Origin: Synechococcus sp. RCC307
GTDB taxonomy: Bacteria > Cyanobacteriota > Cyanobacteriia > PCC-6307 > Cyanobiaceae
Assembly: GCA_000063525.1 (NCBI GenBank)
Contig: CT978603.1
Span: 1,421,105-1,485,104 of the forward strand
Length of the DNA: 64,000 bases
Direction: 5' to 3'
Part shown: piece after piece, positions 14,700 through 23,724 of the stretch
Position numbering within the stretch: position 1 is the first letter of the stretch
Layout: the number at the start of each line of letters is the position of its first letter
Position numbers and translations under genes: made by a program
The notes under the pieces: generated by a model
Databases searched by the model: none
What the model was told of the DNA's origin: nothing
The model's input: the letters and a program-made list of their open reading frames with translations, nothing else

Positions 14700-15374
14700 T
14701 ACCTGAGGCCAGATCATTTGATACATAACCAACAATCAAAAGCGTCGCCCCAATGGCTGGACGAGCCAATCCACACATCAACAAAGGAGCTGAAAACCCA
14801 TCAACCATATTTGATCTGAAGATCACTGCCGTCTCGACAGGCCTGAAGTATCCGCCTGATGGGACTGCCTTTGGCACAAAAAAAGGATGGTGAGCCCAAG
14901 CCTTCCATCCCCTTATTTGGTGTGTACCAACTTTCGCTGGCCCGAATGTTTTAACAGCAGCTGGGCCATCTGGCTCAGCTCCATGCGATTAATCCTTCAT
15001 TTGTCTTGCATAACTGGATCATTTGAATAAAAGAGCAGAATCATTTGATGCAATCAGCCCAAGGAGATGGTCAAAAAACTCAAGGAGCAAGATGCTCTGA
15101 GCGTCATCAATTTCGCTGTTTCCAATCAACCGAAAGTTTGGAAAGAGGTCGGCCTTCGAAAAAATCAACTTCGCCCACGGGCAGAAGCAGAACTGCCCTT
15201 GCAAAGCAACGCAACGAATGGGAGAACCGCGGACGAACGAATGCACGCATGCTGGCTACCTACAAACAACACCTGAACAAACAGGTGTGATGTATTGAAT
15301 CCGCCCGGGAGTTCATTCCTGAACCCAATGCAACACCCGCAGGTTTCCGCCTTCACGGGCTGATGTGGCTCAGA
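14700..15374. other. Gene-poor, AT-richer intergenic stretch of about 675 bases
   Basis: I see no convincing gene. The stretch has two copies of ATCATTTGAT (14713-14722 and 15040-15049) and a one-mismatch copy at 15019. It also holds inverted repeats GGATGG/CCATCC (14885-14910) and ACACCTG/CAGGTGT with a 6-base loop (15269-15288). Short open frames on both strands near 15020-15290 lack ribosome sites and family-like sequence. Confidence 0.5.
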
Positions 15375-16298
15375 TCACCCTGCTTGCCTCAATTCACTGC
15401 GGCGATCGAGCTCAACCCCTCCGGCAGCGAGCAGTTCAGCGGCCACGCTGATCAGCCGGTAGCTGACCAACACCGCCAGCACCTCAGCTTCTGGAACGGC
15501 CCCGGCCAGGCGCGCCAGCAGCACCAGCTCAAACACGCCCAAACCGCCAGGAGCCCCAGGCACCACCAGCCCCACGCTCCAGGCCATCGCAAACCCCGCC
15601 AGCCAGCTGCCCCAGCCCACCGGATGACCAGCGCTGAAGCAGATCACGCAGCAGGCAAAGCCCGAGAACCGCAGCAGCAGGAAGGGGAACTCCAAAAGCA
15701 GGGGTTGCCATGGCGCCCCTTGCAACGGTTCAAAATCCAGGGGTTCATCGCTGTTCTGCAGCAGCTTGCGCTTGCTGCGCAGCAGGCGCTCCAAGAGCGG
15801 ATTGAGCCAGCGCGGGCGCAGCAGCAACAAAGCAAAAGGAGCCACCACACCCAACCCCCCTTGCACGCCGCCGAAGGGGATCAGGCAGAAGGCTGCGATC
15901 ACCATCAGCAGCGCCTCGAGCAACACCGACAGCAGCGCGCGGCGCCCCGAAGCGCCCCGCTGGCGCAACAACCGCACCCGGTCCACCTGGTGCCAAATGC
16001 CACCGGGCAAGTACTTGAGCAGGTTGGTGCGCACAAACAGCTGAACCATTTCCAGCAGCGGCAACGCCAGCTGCAGCCAGCGCAACAGAGCCCACCAAGC
16101 CAGGCCATTAGCCCATTGGGCCACCACCGTGAGCGCCAACCCCAGGATCAGCAGCGCCCAGCCCCGTTGATCGGGAGCCAACGCCAACACCTCCTGGCCA
16201 TGGCTCCACAAGGCCAGCAGCACCAGCAGCAGTGAGATGCCCGCCACCCAAGGCCGCAGCCCTCCAGGCGGCCGCCAGCTCGGCAGCTTCAGCCCCAT
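15375..16298 (-). CDS. UPF0104-type membrane protein (MprF/AglD flippase-like)
   Basis: A 307-residue integral membrane protein with about eight helices. It shows the UPF0104/lysylphosphatidylglycerol-synthase-TM pattern: RTNLLKYLPGGIWHQVDRV (about 91-109) and the glycine-rich GAPGGLGVFE (about 256-265). Members transport or modify lipid-linked substrates in the inner membrane. The start overlaps the larC stop by 10 bases, making it downstream in the same operon. Substrate unknown; a soluble synthetase domain is absent. Confidence 0.8.
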   Translation of the reverse strand: MGLKLPSWRPPGGLRPWVAGISLLLVLLALWSHGQEVLALAPDQRGWALLILGLALTVVAQWANGLAWWALLRWLQLALPLLEMVQLFVRTNLLKYLPGGIWHQVDRVRLLRQRGASGRRALLSVLLEALLMVIAAFCLIPFGGVQGGLGVVAPFALLLLRPRWLNPLLERLLRSKRKLLQNSDEPLDFEPLQGAPWQPLLLEFPFLLLRFSGFACCVICFSAGHPVGWGSWLAGFAMAWSVGLVVPGAPGGLGVFELVLLARLAGAVPEAEVLAVLVSYRLISVAAELLAAGGVELDRRSELRQAG

Positions 16299-17488
16299 GG
16301 CTTCAGCTCCGGTGGCTGCAAAGCAGCCCGCAATTCCGCCCAGCTCAAGCCCTGCTCAGCGGCCAACTGGGCCAGGGCATCGGCTTCTGGCTTGCAGCGC
16401 CAACGGCTGCCCGTCCAGGCCGCTTTGGCCGCCACCGCACCCCAAGGGCTTTCCATCACAACGGCGCGCCGCGGCAACACCCAGCGCTGCTCCAGGTTTT
16501 CGCGCAAGCCGAGGCTGCTGGAATGCTCCCACCAAATGGCCCGCAAGGCTGCGGCCTGCTCAGGCAATGCCAGGGCGGTGAGCAGCAAACCGCTGCGGCC
16601 TTTTTTCATACCCGCAGGCTGCGCGAACACGTCCAAGGCACCAGCGGCTCGCAGTTGCTCTTGCAAAAACGCCAGGCCTTCAGCATCCATGTCGTCGATC
16701 TGGCATTGCTGCACCAGCACCGTTTGACGTTGCGCTGGCTCGTCCACTGCAGCCACTGCGGGCAGAGCCAGCCGCAGAAGGTTGGGGCGATCCAGCTGAC
16801 GCTGGCCCAAACCCACACCAATTCGATCAGGGGTGTGGGCCGGTGGTGACTCCCAGTGATCCACCCACACCGCCAACAAGGCCAAACCGGTTGGCGTTGT
16901 TAATTCACCGGGGAGAAAGCCAGTGCTGCTGGCCAAAGGCAACTGGCAGCGCCGGGCGATCTCCAGCACCGCAGGCGCCGGCACTGGCAACACGCCATGG
17001 GCCGTGCGCACCTGACCATGACCCGCCGGCGGCGGCGTGGCCCAAAGGCTCTGCACGCCGAGATGCAATAAGCCCGCGCAGACACCGATCACATCAACGA
17101 GCGAATCGATCGCGCCCACCTCATGGAAATGCACCTGCTCAGCCGCCACCCCATGCACATGGGCTTCGGCTTCAGCCAACAGCTGGAACACCTCCAGCAC
17201 CTTGGTTTTCAACGGTTGCGGCCAGGCGGCCCCTTGCAACTGGGGCTTCAGGTCCGCCCAGTGGCGATGCGGCGGCGACGCCTCAAGTAGCTCAACAACA
17301 AGCTGCTGGCCGTGCAAACCAGCTGAGCTGCCGCTGCTGCAGTTGAGGCGGTAGCTGCTCTGCAAGCCAAGTGCTGCGAGCGGCTCATCAATCACCCGCT
17401 CGGGAACGCCCAGATCCAGGAGTGCGGCGAGCAACATGTCGCCGGCGACCCCCGTTGGCAGATCCAGATAGGCCCAGTTAGCGGCCAT
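16289..17488 (-). CDS. larC: Nickel-pincer cofactor biosynthesis protein LarC
   Basis: A 399-residue protein of the DUF111/LarC family, which inserts nickel into the pyridinium-dithiocarboxylate cofactor of lactate-racemase-like enzymes. The N-terminal motif TGVAGDMLLAALLDLG and the later VHFHEVGAIDSLVDV are diagnostic. It is one intact frame, whereas some bacteria need a frameshift to join LarC1 and LarC2. It overlaps the upstream M41-like gene and the downstream UPF0104 gene by about 10 bases each, so all three are coupled. No larA, larB or larE is in this window. Confidence 0.9.
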   Translation of the reverse strand: MAANWAYLDLPTGVAGDMLLAALLDLGVPERVIDEPLAALGLQSSYRLNCSSGSSAGLHGQQLVVELLEASPPHRHWADLKPQLQGAAWPQPLKTKVLEVFQLLAEAEAHVHGVAAEQVHFHEVGAIDSLVDVIGVCAGLLHLGVQSLWATPPPAGHGQVRTAHGVLPVPAPAVLEIARRCQLPLASSTGFLPGELTTPTGLALLAVWVDHWESPPAHTPDRIGVGLGQRQLDRPNLLRLALPAVAAVDEPAQRQTVLVQQCQIDDMDAEGLAFLQEQLRAAGALDVFAQPAGMKKGRSGLLLTALALPEQAAALRAIWWEHSSSLGLRENLEQRWVLPRRAVVMESPWGAVAAKAAWTGSRWRCKPEADALAQLAAEQGLSWAELRAALQPPELKPWG

Positions 17489-18116
17489 GGCCAGGGCGCA
17501 GCAGCGAAGGGGCTTGGCTCAACAGGCTTTCACACTCCTGATCCAAGGCCGAACGGTTCTGCTCGAGCCACTGCTCCACTTCACGCCGGGCGCGCCGTTG
17601 CTCCAGCTGGGCGATCTGAGCGCTTTGACCCGAGAGCCCCCAGATGCGGCCCAGAAGCTGGCGATCATCCATGCCGCCATCGCTGCCGCCATGCACCACC
17701 TGCTCAGCGGCCATACCGGCCAGCAGCACCCGGCTCCAGCGGCGCAACTCCTCGAGCGGCAATTTGGAGGAGGCGGGCAAGGGCAGGGTGGTGCGCCCGC
17801 AGGCGTCATGGCCTGCGCGCAAACACGCCAGGCTGCCCACCAGGGTGTCGCCCAATTCCATGCCTTCATGGCTGGCCAAAAGGCGATGGCCGGCTTCGTG
17901 CAAAGCAATTCGGCGCAAGCGTTCTTGTCCGCCCGGCAGGGCCTCAGCCAAGAGATGGCCGCCGCGGCCATTCCATGCCGCCGCATCCACCGACACCATC
18001 ACCAGGGCGCTGATCACAGCAACGGTGATCCAGGCCGGAGAGACCCCCACCATCGGGCCAAGAACGGCCGTGCCGCTGAACACGGCAACCACCAGGGCAA
18101 TGCGATTGGGGTTCAT
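17478..18116 (-). CDS. Membrane-bound M41 (FtsH-like) peptidase without ATPase domain
   Basis: A 212-residue protein. Two membrane helices (about 5-40) precede a peptidase-like region with the zinc motif HEAGH and a later LLAGMAAEQVVHGG...MDDRQLL that matches the third-ligand region of FtsH. The AAA+ ATPase half is missing. Known relatives are the ATPase-less M41 homologs of cyanobacteria and plastids. ATG 18116 starts just before the first helix. It is coupled to larC by an 11-base overlap. Substrate unknown; proteolytic activity is inferred from intact ligands. Confidence 0.75.
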   Translation of the reverse strand: MNPNRIALVVAVFSGTAVLGPMVGVSPAWITVAVISALVMVSVDAAAWNGRGGHLLAEALPGGQERLRRIALHEAGHRLLASHEGMELGDTLVGSLACLRAGHDACGRTTLPLPASSKLPLEELRRWSRVLLAGMAAEQVVHGGSDGGMDDRQLLGRIWGLSGQSAQIAQLEQRRARREVEQWLEQNRSALDQECESLLSQAPSLLRPGHGR

Positions 18117-18120
18117 CGCC

Positions 18121-18747
18121 TCAGCGGCGCGCAACTGGCCGGCGGGAGGAGCGCTTATTGCCACCGCCGCGGCGATCGCTGCGCTGCGGCACCGGGCCGA
18201 TCACCTCACTGGACTCAACGCTCAGGCTTTGGCCGCTGCGGCGCAAATCAAGCGAGACGAAATGGCGCAGGTGCTCCAAGGGGATTTGCCCTTGCAATTG
18301 CAATTTGAAGGGCTGCGGCCGGGTGCCATCACTGCGGGGCTGCTGGCGAATCTTGACCACCAGCTGGTCTTCTTCCGGCTTGGTGAAAATCAACTCCCCA
18401 CGCACGGAGAAGTAGCCGTCTCCCTCAGGAAGGGTTTCCGGCAGATCAGGCTCCTCGGTGGCCAGGGTGGCGGGTTCCCAAACTCCCACCACTTGCAGGT
18501 GCAGATCCTCACCTTCCCGATTGCGGGGATACACAATCCACTGGTGGGAGGCGGCCAAATCCAGATGGCGCTTCACCACGCTGAGCACGCGGCCCAGCAA
18601 CACAGCTTCGATTTCGGTGCCGTCTTCGCAGCGCAACACGCCGCGGGTCAGGGTTTTTTCGTCCTGGGGAACGTAAACAGCATTCACAAGACCGATCGCC
18701 CGGTATTGCATCGGTTCAGTGACCGGGGGGATCGGGTGCTGACGCAT
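18121..18747 (-). CDS. Conserved hypothetical protein
   Basis: A 208-residue soluble protein of no recognised family. The middle part is beta-rich (GLVNAVYVPQ, GVLRCEDGTEIEAVLLGR, HQWIVYPR, LQVVGVWEP), suggesting an OB-like fold, and the C terminus is a basic Arg/Gly/Ser tail (RRGGGNKRSSRRP) that could contact nucleic acid. Both ideas are inference. ATG 18747 is chosen because the open frame upstream lies antisense to the divergent TPR gene. It lies 4 bases upstream of the M41-like gene, probably in one operon. Confidence 0.7.
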   Translation of the reverse strand: MRQHPIPPVTEPMQYRAIGLVNAVYVPQDEKTLTRGVLRCEDGTEIEAVLLGRVLSVVKRHLDLAASHQWIVYPRNREGEDLHLQVVGVWEPATLATEEPDLPETLPEGDGYFSVRGELIFTKPEEDQLVVKIRQQPRSDGTRPQPFKLQLQGQIPLEHLRHFVSLDLRRSGQSLSVESSEVIGPVPQRSDRRGGGNKRSSRRPVARR

Positions 18748-18835
18748 CTCCTCAGGCTGGGGTGATGCTGAATTTAGCGATCTTGCTGACAGGCACAAAC
18801 CCAGGCGTTTTACTAAGGCAACCGGCAGCAGTCTT

Positions 18836-19738
18836 GTGCCCCTGGGTTCGCTCAACCCAACCCCTGATCCGCGCCCCAAACGGCTACGCCAATTGGGCCT
18901 ATTTGGCTTGGCCATCGCTGCAGCGCTTGGCGCCGGCTGGTGGTGGGGCCAAAGGCAGCCCAGCACTGCAGCGGCCAACGCCCAGCAGAAAACCCTGGAA
19001 CGCAGCAGCGAAAAGCTGGAAACCAAGCTGGCGGCGGGCACGGCCAGTGATGAGGAACAGCGCCAACTACTGAGATTGCGCCTGGCCATGGGCGATCAGC
19101 CGGGCGCTATCAAGCTGCTCGAGCCCCTCAGCGATCAAAACCCTGATCAGCCGTCATTGCGGCTGCTGTTGGCTGATCTCAAGAGTCAAAACGACGACGA
19201 CGCTGGAGCGGAACGGGACATCCGTCAGGTGCTGAATGTGCAGCCCCTGCATCCCCAGGCGTTGCAGGACTACGCCCGCTTGCAAATCAAGCTCGGCCGT
19301 CAGCAAGAGGTGATGCAGCAGCTGCAAGCATCTGCCGAAGCCGCCAAGGGCACACCCGAAGCGCTGCCCATTGGCCTGCTACTCGGCGACGTGCAGCAAA
19401 GCAATGGCCTGAGCGCTGAAGCCATCGCCACCTACAAGGGCTTAGCGGCGAGCCACCCCACCGATCCCAGGCCACTGCTGGCTCTGGCGTTGTTGCAACA
19501 TTCACAAGGCCAACTGGAAGCTGCGCGGGTCTCGCTGCAGCAAGCCAAGTTGAACTCAACTCCTGTCGCTTCAGGTGTGCTCGATCAGGTGGCTGCTGGT
19601 TGGGCCGTTGGCCGTATTCGTCAGCAAGCTCCTTCAGCCAATGCAGCCGATCTCAAGGCACCTGTGGCTCCTGCCCCAGATCCAAGCGGTGAACTAGAGG
19701 CCGGAGGGGACGGTCTTGCTGGGGGTAGCGGAGCCTGA
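18836..19738 (+). CDS. Membrane-anchored TPR protein
   Basis: A 300-residue protein with one N-terminal membrane helix (about 20-40, ending WWWGQRQ) and about five helical TPR-like repeats (about 70-260; for example ALQDYARLQIKLGRQ and LLALALLQHSQGQLEAA). The tail is Pro/Ala/Gly-rich. TPR arrays scaffold protein complexes; the partner is not known. GTG 18836 gives a short cytosolic leader before the helix. The last 45 bases overlap a convergent small gene. Confidence 0.75.
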   Translation: MPLGSLNPTPDPRPKRLRQLGLFGLAIAAALGAGWWWGQRQPSTAAANAQQKTLERSSEKLETKLAAGTASDEEQRQLLRLRLAMGDQPGAIKLLEPLSDQNPDQPSLRLLLADLKSQNDDDAGAERDIRQVLNVQPLHPQALQDYARLQIKLGRQQEVMQQLQASAEAAKGTPEALPIGLLLGDVQQSNGLSAEAIATYKGLAASHPTDPRPLLALALLQHSQGQLEAARVSLQQAKLNSTPVASGVLDQVAAGWAVGRIRQQAPSANAADLKAPVAPAPDPSGELEAGGDGLAGGSGA

Positions 19739-19978
19739 ATCCCAGTCGAAATCGCTCAGGGCTGCATCGATCGCATCGCCAGGAGGGGTTGCGTCTCCTG
19801 CATTGTTCATGTTCTGCAGCATTTTCATGACCCCCATCGGGTTGGTCACATCAATCCCTGATGGACTGGAAGGTCCGTAGTTGTAAAGGTCTTTGTCCCG
19901 GTTGGTTTCCTGGGGACCAGCGATCGCCGCTGGTGCCAGCAGCAGGGCCATGGCGCAGGCCAACAAAGTGCGTGTCAT
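19694..19978 (-). CDS. Small secreted hypothetical protein
   Basis: A 94-residue protein with a clear signal peptide (1-20, AAIAG) and a short acidic mature part rich in Asp, Asn and Pro, including NPMGVMKMLQNMNNAGD. No family is recognised. It is transcribed divergently from xthA and overlaps the TPR gene by 45 bases. Confidence 0.65.
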   Translation of the reverse strand: MTRTLLACAMALLLAPAAIAGPQETNRDKDLYNYGPSSPSGIDVTNPMGVMKMLQNMNNAGDATPPGDAIDAALSDFDWDSGSATPSKTVPSGL

Positions 19979-20020
19979 GGCTTCAATCGTTTAATGGGCA
20001 GATTTTAAGAGGGGATCAGC

Positions 20021-20848
20021 GTGCGGATCGCCACCTGGAATGTCAATTCGATCCGCAGCCGGCAAAGCCATCTGCTGCGCTGGCTGGAGCAGGCCAAGCC
20101 CGATGTGCTGGGGCTGCAGGAAACCAAGGTGGAAGACGCGCAATTTCCTGCGGCAGCCATGGAAGAAGCCGGCTACCGCACCGTGATCAGCGGCCAGAAG
20201 AGTTACAACGGCGTGGCACTCCTCAGCCGCGAACCGCTCGAAGAGGTGCGGATCGGTTTTGACGCCCTGCTGCCAGGCGATGAGGCCGCCATCGAGCTGA
20301 GCCAGCAGAAGCGGGTGATCAGCGCCTGGGTGGATGGCGTGCGGGTGCTCAATCTCTATGTGCCCAACGGATCGGAGGTGGGCTCAGAGAAATACGCCTA
20401 CAAACTGGCCTGGCTCGATTGCCTGCGCCGTTACCTCGACGTGCAACGCGAGCAAGGGGAACCCTTTTGCATGCTGGGCGATTTCAACATCGGCCCGGAA
20501 GCCCGCGACTTGCACAACCCGGAGCGCTCCACAGGCGGAATCATGGCCAGTGATGCCGAGCGGGAGGCGCTCAAGGCCTGCCTCGGGGATGACCTGCGCG
20601 ATGCCTTCCGCATGTTTGAGCAAGGCAGCGGCCACTGGAGCTGGTGGGACTACCGCTCAGGCGCTTGGAACGGCGATCGCGGCTGGCGCATCGATCACCT
20701 TTATCTCGATGAGGAGCTGCAGCAGCGGGCCTTGGCCTGTGAGATCCACAAAAGCGAACGGGGCCTCGAAAAGCCCAGCGATCACGCCCCGGTGAGTGTG
20801 GATCTCGCTGATGAAGCTGCGGAAGAAGAAGACGAAGACCTCTGGTGA
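20021..20848 (+). CDS. xthA: Exodeoxyribonuclease III / AP endonuclease
   Basis: A 275-residue base-excision-repair enzyme that cuts at abasic sites and trims 3' blocks. It shows the exonuclease-endonuclease-phosphatase motifs in order: ATWNVNSIRSR, LGLQETKV with the metal Glu, LGDFNI, WSWWDYRSG and the terminal SDHAPV. GTG at 20021 begins the protein directly with MRIATWNVN. The end is Glu/Asp-rich (AEEEDEDLW). It ends 1 base before the convergent glcD. Confidence 0.95.
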   Translation: MRIATWNVNSIRSRQSHLLRWLEQAKPDVLGLQETKVEDAQFPAAAMEEAGYRTVISGQKSYNGVALLSREPLEEVRIGFDALLPGDEAAIELSQQKRVISAWVDGVRVLNLYVPNGSEVGSEKYAYKLAWLDCLRRYLDVQREQGEPFCMLGDFNIGPEARDLHNPERSTGGIMASDAEREALKACLGDDLRDAFRMFEQGSGHWSWWDYRSGAWNGDRGWRIDHLYLDEELQQRALACEIHKSERGLEKPSDHAPVSVDLADEAAEEEDEDLW

Positions 20849-20849
20849 G

Positions 20850-22340
20850 TCACACCACCTCAACACCCTTGGGCAGCGGAATCTGCTGAGCGCGGCGGCT
20901 GGATTCACCGCAGCTCACCGGGGTGGGGAAGAGCTTGCCGGGATTGGCGCGCTGCAAGGGATCAAAGGCCTTGCGCACCAGCTGCATGGTTTCCAAATCA
21001 GCTGGGCTGAACATCCAATCGAGGAAACAGCGCTTGTCAGCCCCCACCCCGTGCTCACCGCTGATGCTGCCGCCGGAATCCACGCAAAGCCGCAAGATCG
21101 CGGCACCGAGATCTTTCACCCGCTGATGCACGCCCTCTTCGCGGCCGTCGTAAAGGATCAGCGGATGCAGGTTGCCGTCTCCGGCGTGGAACACGTTGGC
21201 CACCGGAAGCTCATGCTCTCGGCTGAGTTCATCGATCCGGGCCAGCACCTTGGGCAGGGCGCTTCGAGGCACCACACCGTCTTGCAGGTAGTAGCTGGGA
21301 TAGAGCCGGCCCAGGGCTGAAATCGCGCTTTTGCGCCCCTGCCAAAGGCGGGCGCGGTCATCGCTGGTGGTGGCCACCTGCACATCACGGGCACCGGCCT
21401 GGCGGCAGAGCTCAGCGGTTGTGGCTGCCGCCAACTCCACTTCAGCGCTGCTGCCATCGAGCTCGATCAGCAACGCCGCGGCCGCATCAGCCGGATAGAG
21501 CTCCTGCTCGAGCATCTGATCCACAGCGCGGATCGTGAAGTTGTCCATGATTTCCATCCCCGCCGGCAAGATCCCAGAAGCCGTCACCAGCCGCACGGCT
21601 TCACCGGCAGCTTCCATGCTGGTGAAATCAGCCAGCAGCACAGCCACCGCTTCGGGCTGCCTGAGCAACCGCAAGGTGATCGCCGTGGCGATGCCCAGGG
21701 TGCCCTCACTGCCAATGAACACCCCGCGCAGGTCCAAAGCAGGCATCTCGGCCAGCGGCCCGCCGAGGGTGGTCACCGTTCCATCGGGCAGCACCACCTC
21801 CAACTCCAAGACGTGGTTGCTGGTGACGCCGTATTTGAGGCAGTGCACGCCGCCTGAGTTTTCCGCCACGTTGCCGCCCACACTGCAGGCGATCTGGCTG
21901 GAGGGATCGGGCGCGTAATAGAAGCCATCGCCGCTCACAGCCCGGGTCACCCAGCTGTTGATCACCCCCGGTTGTACCCGGATCGTTTGGTTGTTCAGAT
22001 CAATCGAAAGCACCTGCCGCATCCGGCTGGTGATCACCAGCAGCGCCTCCTGCTCCACCAAGGCACCACCCGAGAGCCCGGTGCCACTGCCGCGGGCCAC
22101 AAAGGGCACGCCCTGCTCATGGCAGAGCTTCAACACAGCCGCCACCTGCTCAGTGGAATCCGGCAGCACCGCCAGGGGCGGCTGATGGCGGTCCATGGTG
22201 AGGCCATCGCAGTCGTAACTGAGCAGCTCTTGGGCCTTGCTCACCACAGCCCGCGGCGGCAGCACCTGCCGCAGGGCCTTCTCCAGGGCCGGCCAGTCGA
22301 TGGCGGAAGCGGTGGCCACGGAGATGAACAACTCGTTCAA
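20850..22340 (-). CDS. glcD: FAD-linked oxidase, glycolate oxidase subunit GlcD type
   Basis: A 496-residue flavoenzyme of the GlcD/D-lactate dehydrogenase family, which oxidises glycolate in photorespiration. The FAD site includes [11 protein letters not shown] and [10 protein letters not shown]. The C-terminal oxidase domain carries [11 protein letters not shown] and SISGEHGVG. Length is normal. No glcE or glcF is adjacent, as is usual in picocyanobacteria where they lie elsewhere. It is divergent from hemL. D-lactate rather than glycolate cannot be excluded from sequence. Confidence 0.9.
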   Translation of the reverse strand: MNELFISVATASAIDWPALEKALRQVLPPRAVVSKAQELLSYDCDGLTMDRHQPPLAVLPDSTEQVAAVLKLCHEQGVPFVARGSGTGLSGGALVEQEALLVITSRMRQVLSIDLNNQTIRVQPGVINSWVTRAVSGDGFYYAPDPSSQIACSVGGNVAENSGGVHCLKYGVTSNHVLELEVVLPDGTVTTLGGPLAEMPALDLRGVFIGSEGTLGIATAITLRLLRQPEAVAVLLADFTSMEAAGEAVRLVTASGILPAGMEIMDNFTIRAVDQMLEQELYPADAAAALLIELDGSSAEVELAAATTAELCRQAGARDVQVATTSDDRARLWQGRKSAISALGRLYPSYYLQDGVVPRSALPKVLARIDELSREHELPVANVFHAGDGNLHPLILYDGREEGVHQRVKDLGAAILRLCVDSGGSISGEHGVGADKRCFLDWMFSPADLETMQLVRKAFDPLQRANPGKLFPTPVSCGESSRRAQQIPLPKGVEVV

Positions 22341-22414
22341 TTGAGCCTATCGATCGCAGAACAAAGCGGCGCCAGGGCAGAGTGGGAGGCTCTGTCTCTG
22401 TTCATAACGCTTTG

Positions 22415-23716
22415 GTGACTGCTGCAGCCCTGAACACCAGCCGTTCCGACGCCCTCTTTACGGCAGCGCAACAACTGATGCCCGGCGGTGTGAATTCCCC
22501 GGTACGGGCCTTCCGCTCCGTGGGCGGCCAGCCGATCGTGTTCGATCGCGTCGAAGGCGCCTACGCCTGGGATGTGGATGGCAACCGCTACATCGATTAC
22601 ATCGGCAGCTGGGGACCTGCCATCTGCGGACACGCCAATCCCGAGGTGATCGAGGCCCTGCAGCAGGCCCTCACCAAGGGCACCAGCTTTGGCGCCCCCT
22701 GCGCCCTGGAAAACACCCTCGCCGAGATGGTGATCAACGCCGTCCCCAGCGTGGAGATGGTTCGCTTCGTCAACAGCGGCACCGAGGCCTGCATGGCCGT
22801 GCTGCGCCTGATGCGCGCCTACACCGGCCGCGAAAAGGTGATCAAGTTCGAGGGCTGCTACCACGGTCACGCCGACATGTTCCTGGTGAAGGCCGGCTCT
22901 GGTGTCGCCACCTTGGGCCTGCCGGACTCCCCCGGCGTGCCGAGCAGCACCACCGCCAACACCCTTACCGCCCCCTACAACGACCTTGAGGCGGTCAAGG
23001 CCCTGTTTGCCGAAAATCCCGACTCGATCTCCGGTGTGATCCTTGAGCCGGTGGTGGGCAATGCCGGCTTTATCCCCCCCGATTTCGGCTTCCTCGAAGG
23101 TCTGCGGGAAATCACCCGTGAATACGGCGCCCTGCTGGTGTTCGACGAAGTGATGACCGGCTTCCGCATCTCCTATGGCGGGGCCCAAGCCCGCTTTGGC
23201 ATCACCCCCGACCTCACCACCATGGGCAAGGTGATTGGCGGCGGTCTGCCTGTGGGCGCCTACGGCGGCCGCAAGGACATCATGGAAATGGTTGCCCCCG
23301 CTGGCCCGATGTATCAAGCGGGCACCCTCAGCGGAAACCCCTTGGCCATGACGGCGGGCATCAAGACCCTCGAGCTGCTCAAGCGCCCTGGCACTTACGA
23401 AAAGCTCGAAGCCACCACCAAGCGTTTGGCTGAAGGCATCCAGGAAGCGGCTAAAGCCGCTGGCCTGCCGGTGTGCGGCAACAGCATCAGTGCCATGTTC
23501 GGCTTCTTCCTCTGCGATGGCCCCGTGCGCAACTTCGAGGAGGCCAAAGCCAACGACAGCGAGCGCTTCGCCAAGCTGCACCGGGCCATGCTCGAGCGCG
23601 GGGTATACCTCGCCCCCAGCTCCTTTGAAGCTGGCTTCACCTCGCTGGCCCACAGCGATGCCGACATTGATGCCACCCTCGAGGCCTTCCGCGAAAGCTT
23701 CCAGCTGATCGCTTGA
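22415..23716 (+). CDS. hemL: Glutamate-1-semialdehyde 2,1-aminomutase
   Basis: A 433-residue PLP enzyme making 5-aminolevulinate for chlorophyll, haem and bilins. Motifs are [11 protein letters not shown] near the N terminus, the substrate-binding [25 protein letters not shown], and [18 protein letters not shown] with the PLP lysine. GTG 22415 is used because it starts [15 protein letters not shown], the usual N terminus; the upstream extension is untypical. The stop is followed closely by the TRAP transporter genes, which may be co-transcribed. Confidence 0.97.
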   Translation: MTAAALNTSRSDALFTAAQQLMPGGVNSPVRAFRSVGGQPIVFDRVEGAYAWDVDGNRYIDYIGSWGPAICGHANPEVIEALQQALTKGTSFGAPCALENTLAEMVINAVPSVEMVRFVNSGTEACMAVLRLMRAYTGREKVIKFEGCYHGHADMFLVKAGSGVATLGLPDSPGVPSSTTANTLTAPYNDLEAVKALFAENPDSISGVILEPVVGNAGFIPPDFGFLEGLREITREYGALLVFDEVMTGFRISYGGAQARFGITPDLTTMGKVIGGGLPVGAYGGRKDIMEMVAPAGPMYQAGTLSGNPLAMTAGIKTLELLKRPGTYEKLEATTKRLAEGIQEAAKAAGLPVCGNSISAMFGFFLCDGPVRNFEEAKANDSERFAKLHRAMLERGVYLAPSSFEAGFTSLAHSDADIDATLEAFRESFQLIA

Positions 23717-23724
23717 GGCGCCGG

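Noticed and set aside
15045-15290. Overlapping short plus-strand frames of 69-81 codons
   Set aside because: AAGGAG directly abuts the ATG at 15067 with no spacing, the sequences look random, and two frames compete equally.
15363-16235. Gln/His-rich plus-strand frame opposite the UPF0104 gene
   Set aside because: Composition is the reverse complement of a Leu-rich membrane protein; not a real product.
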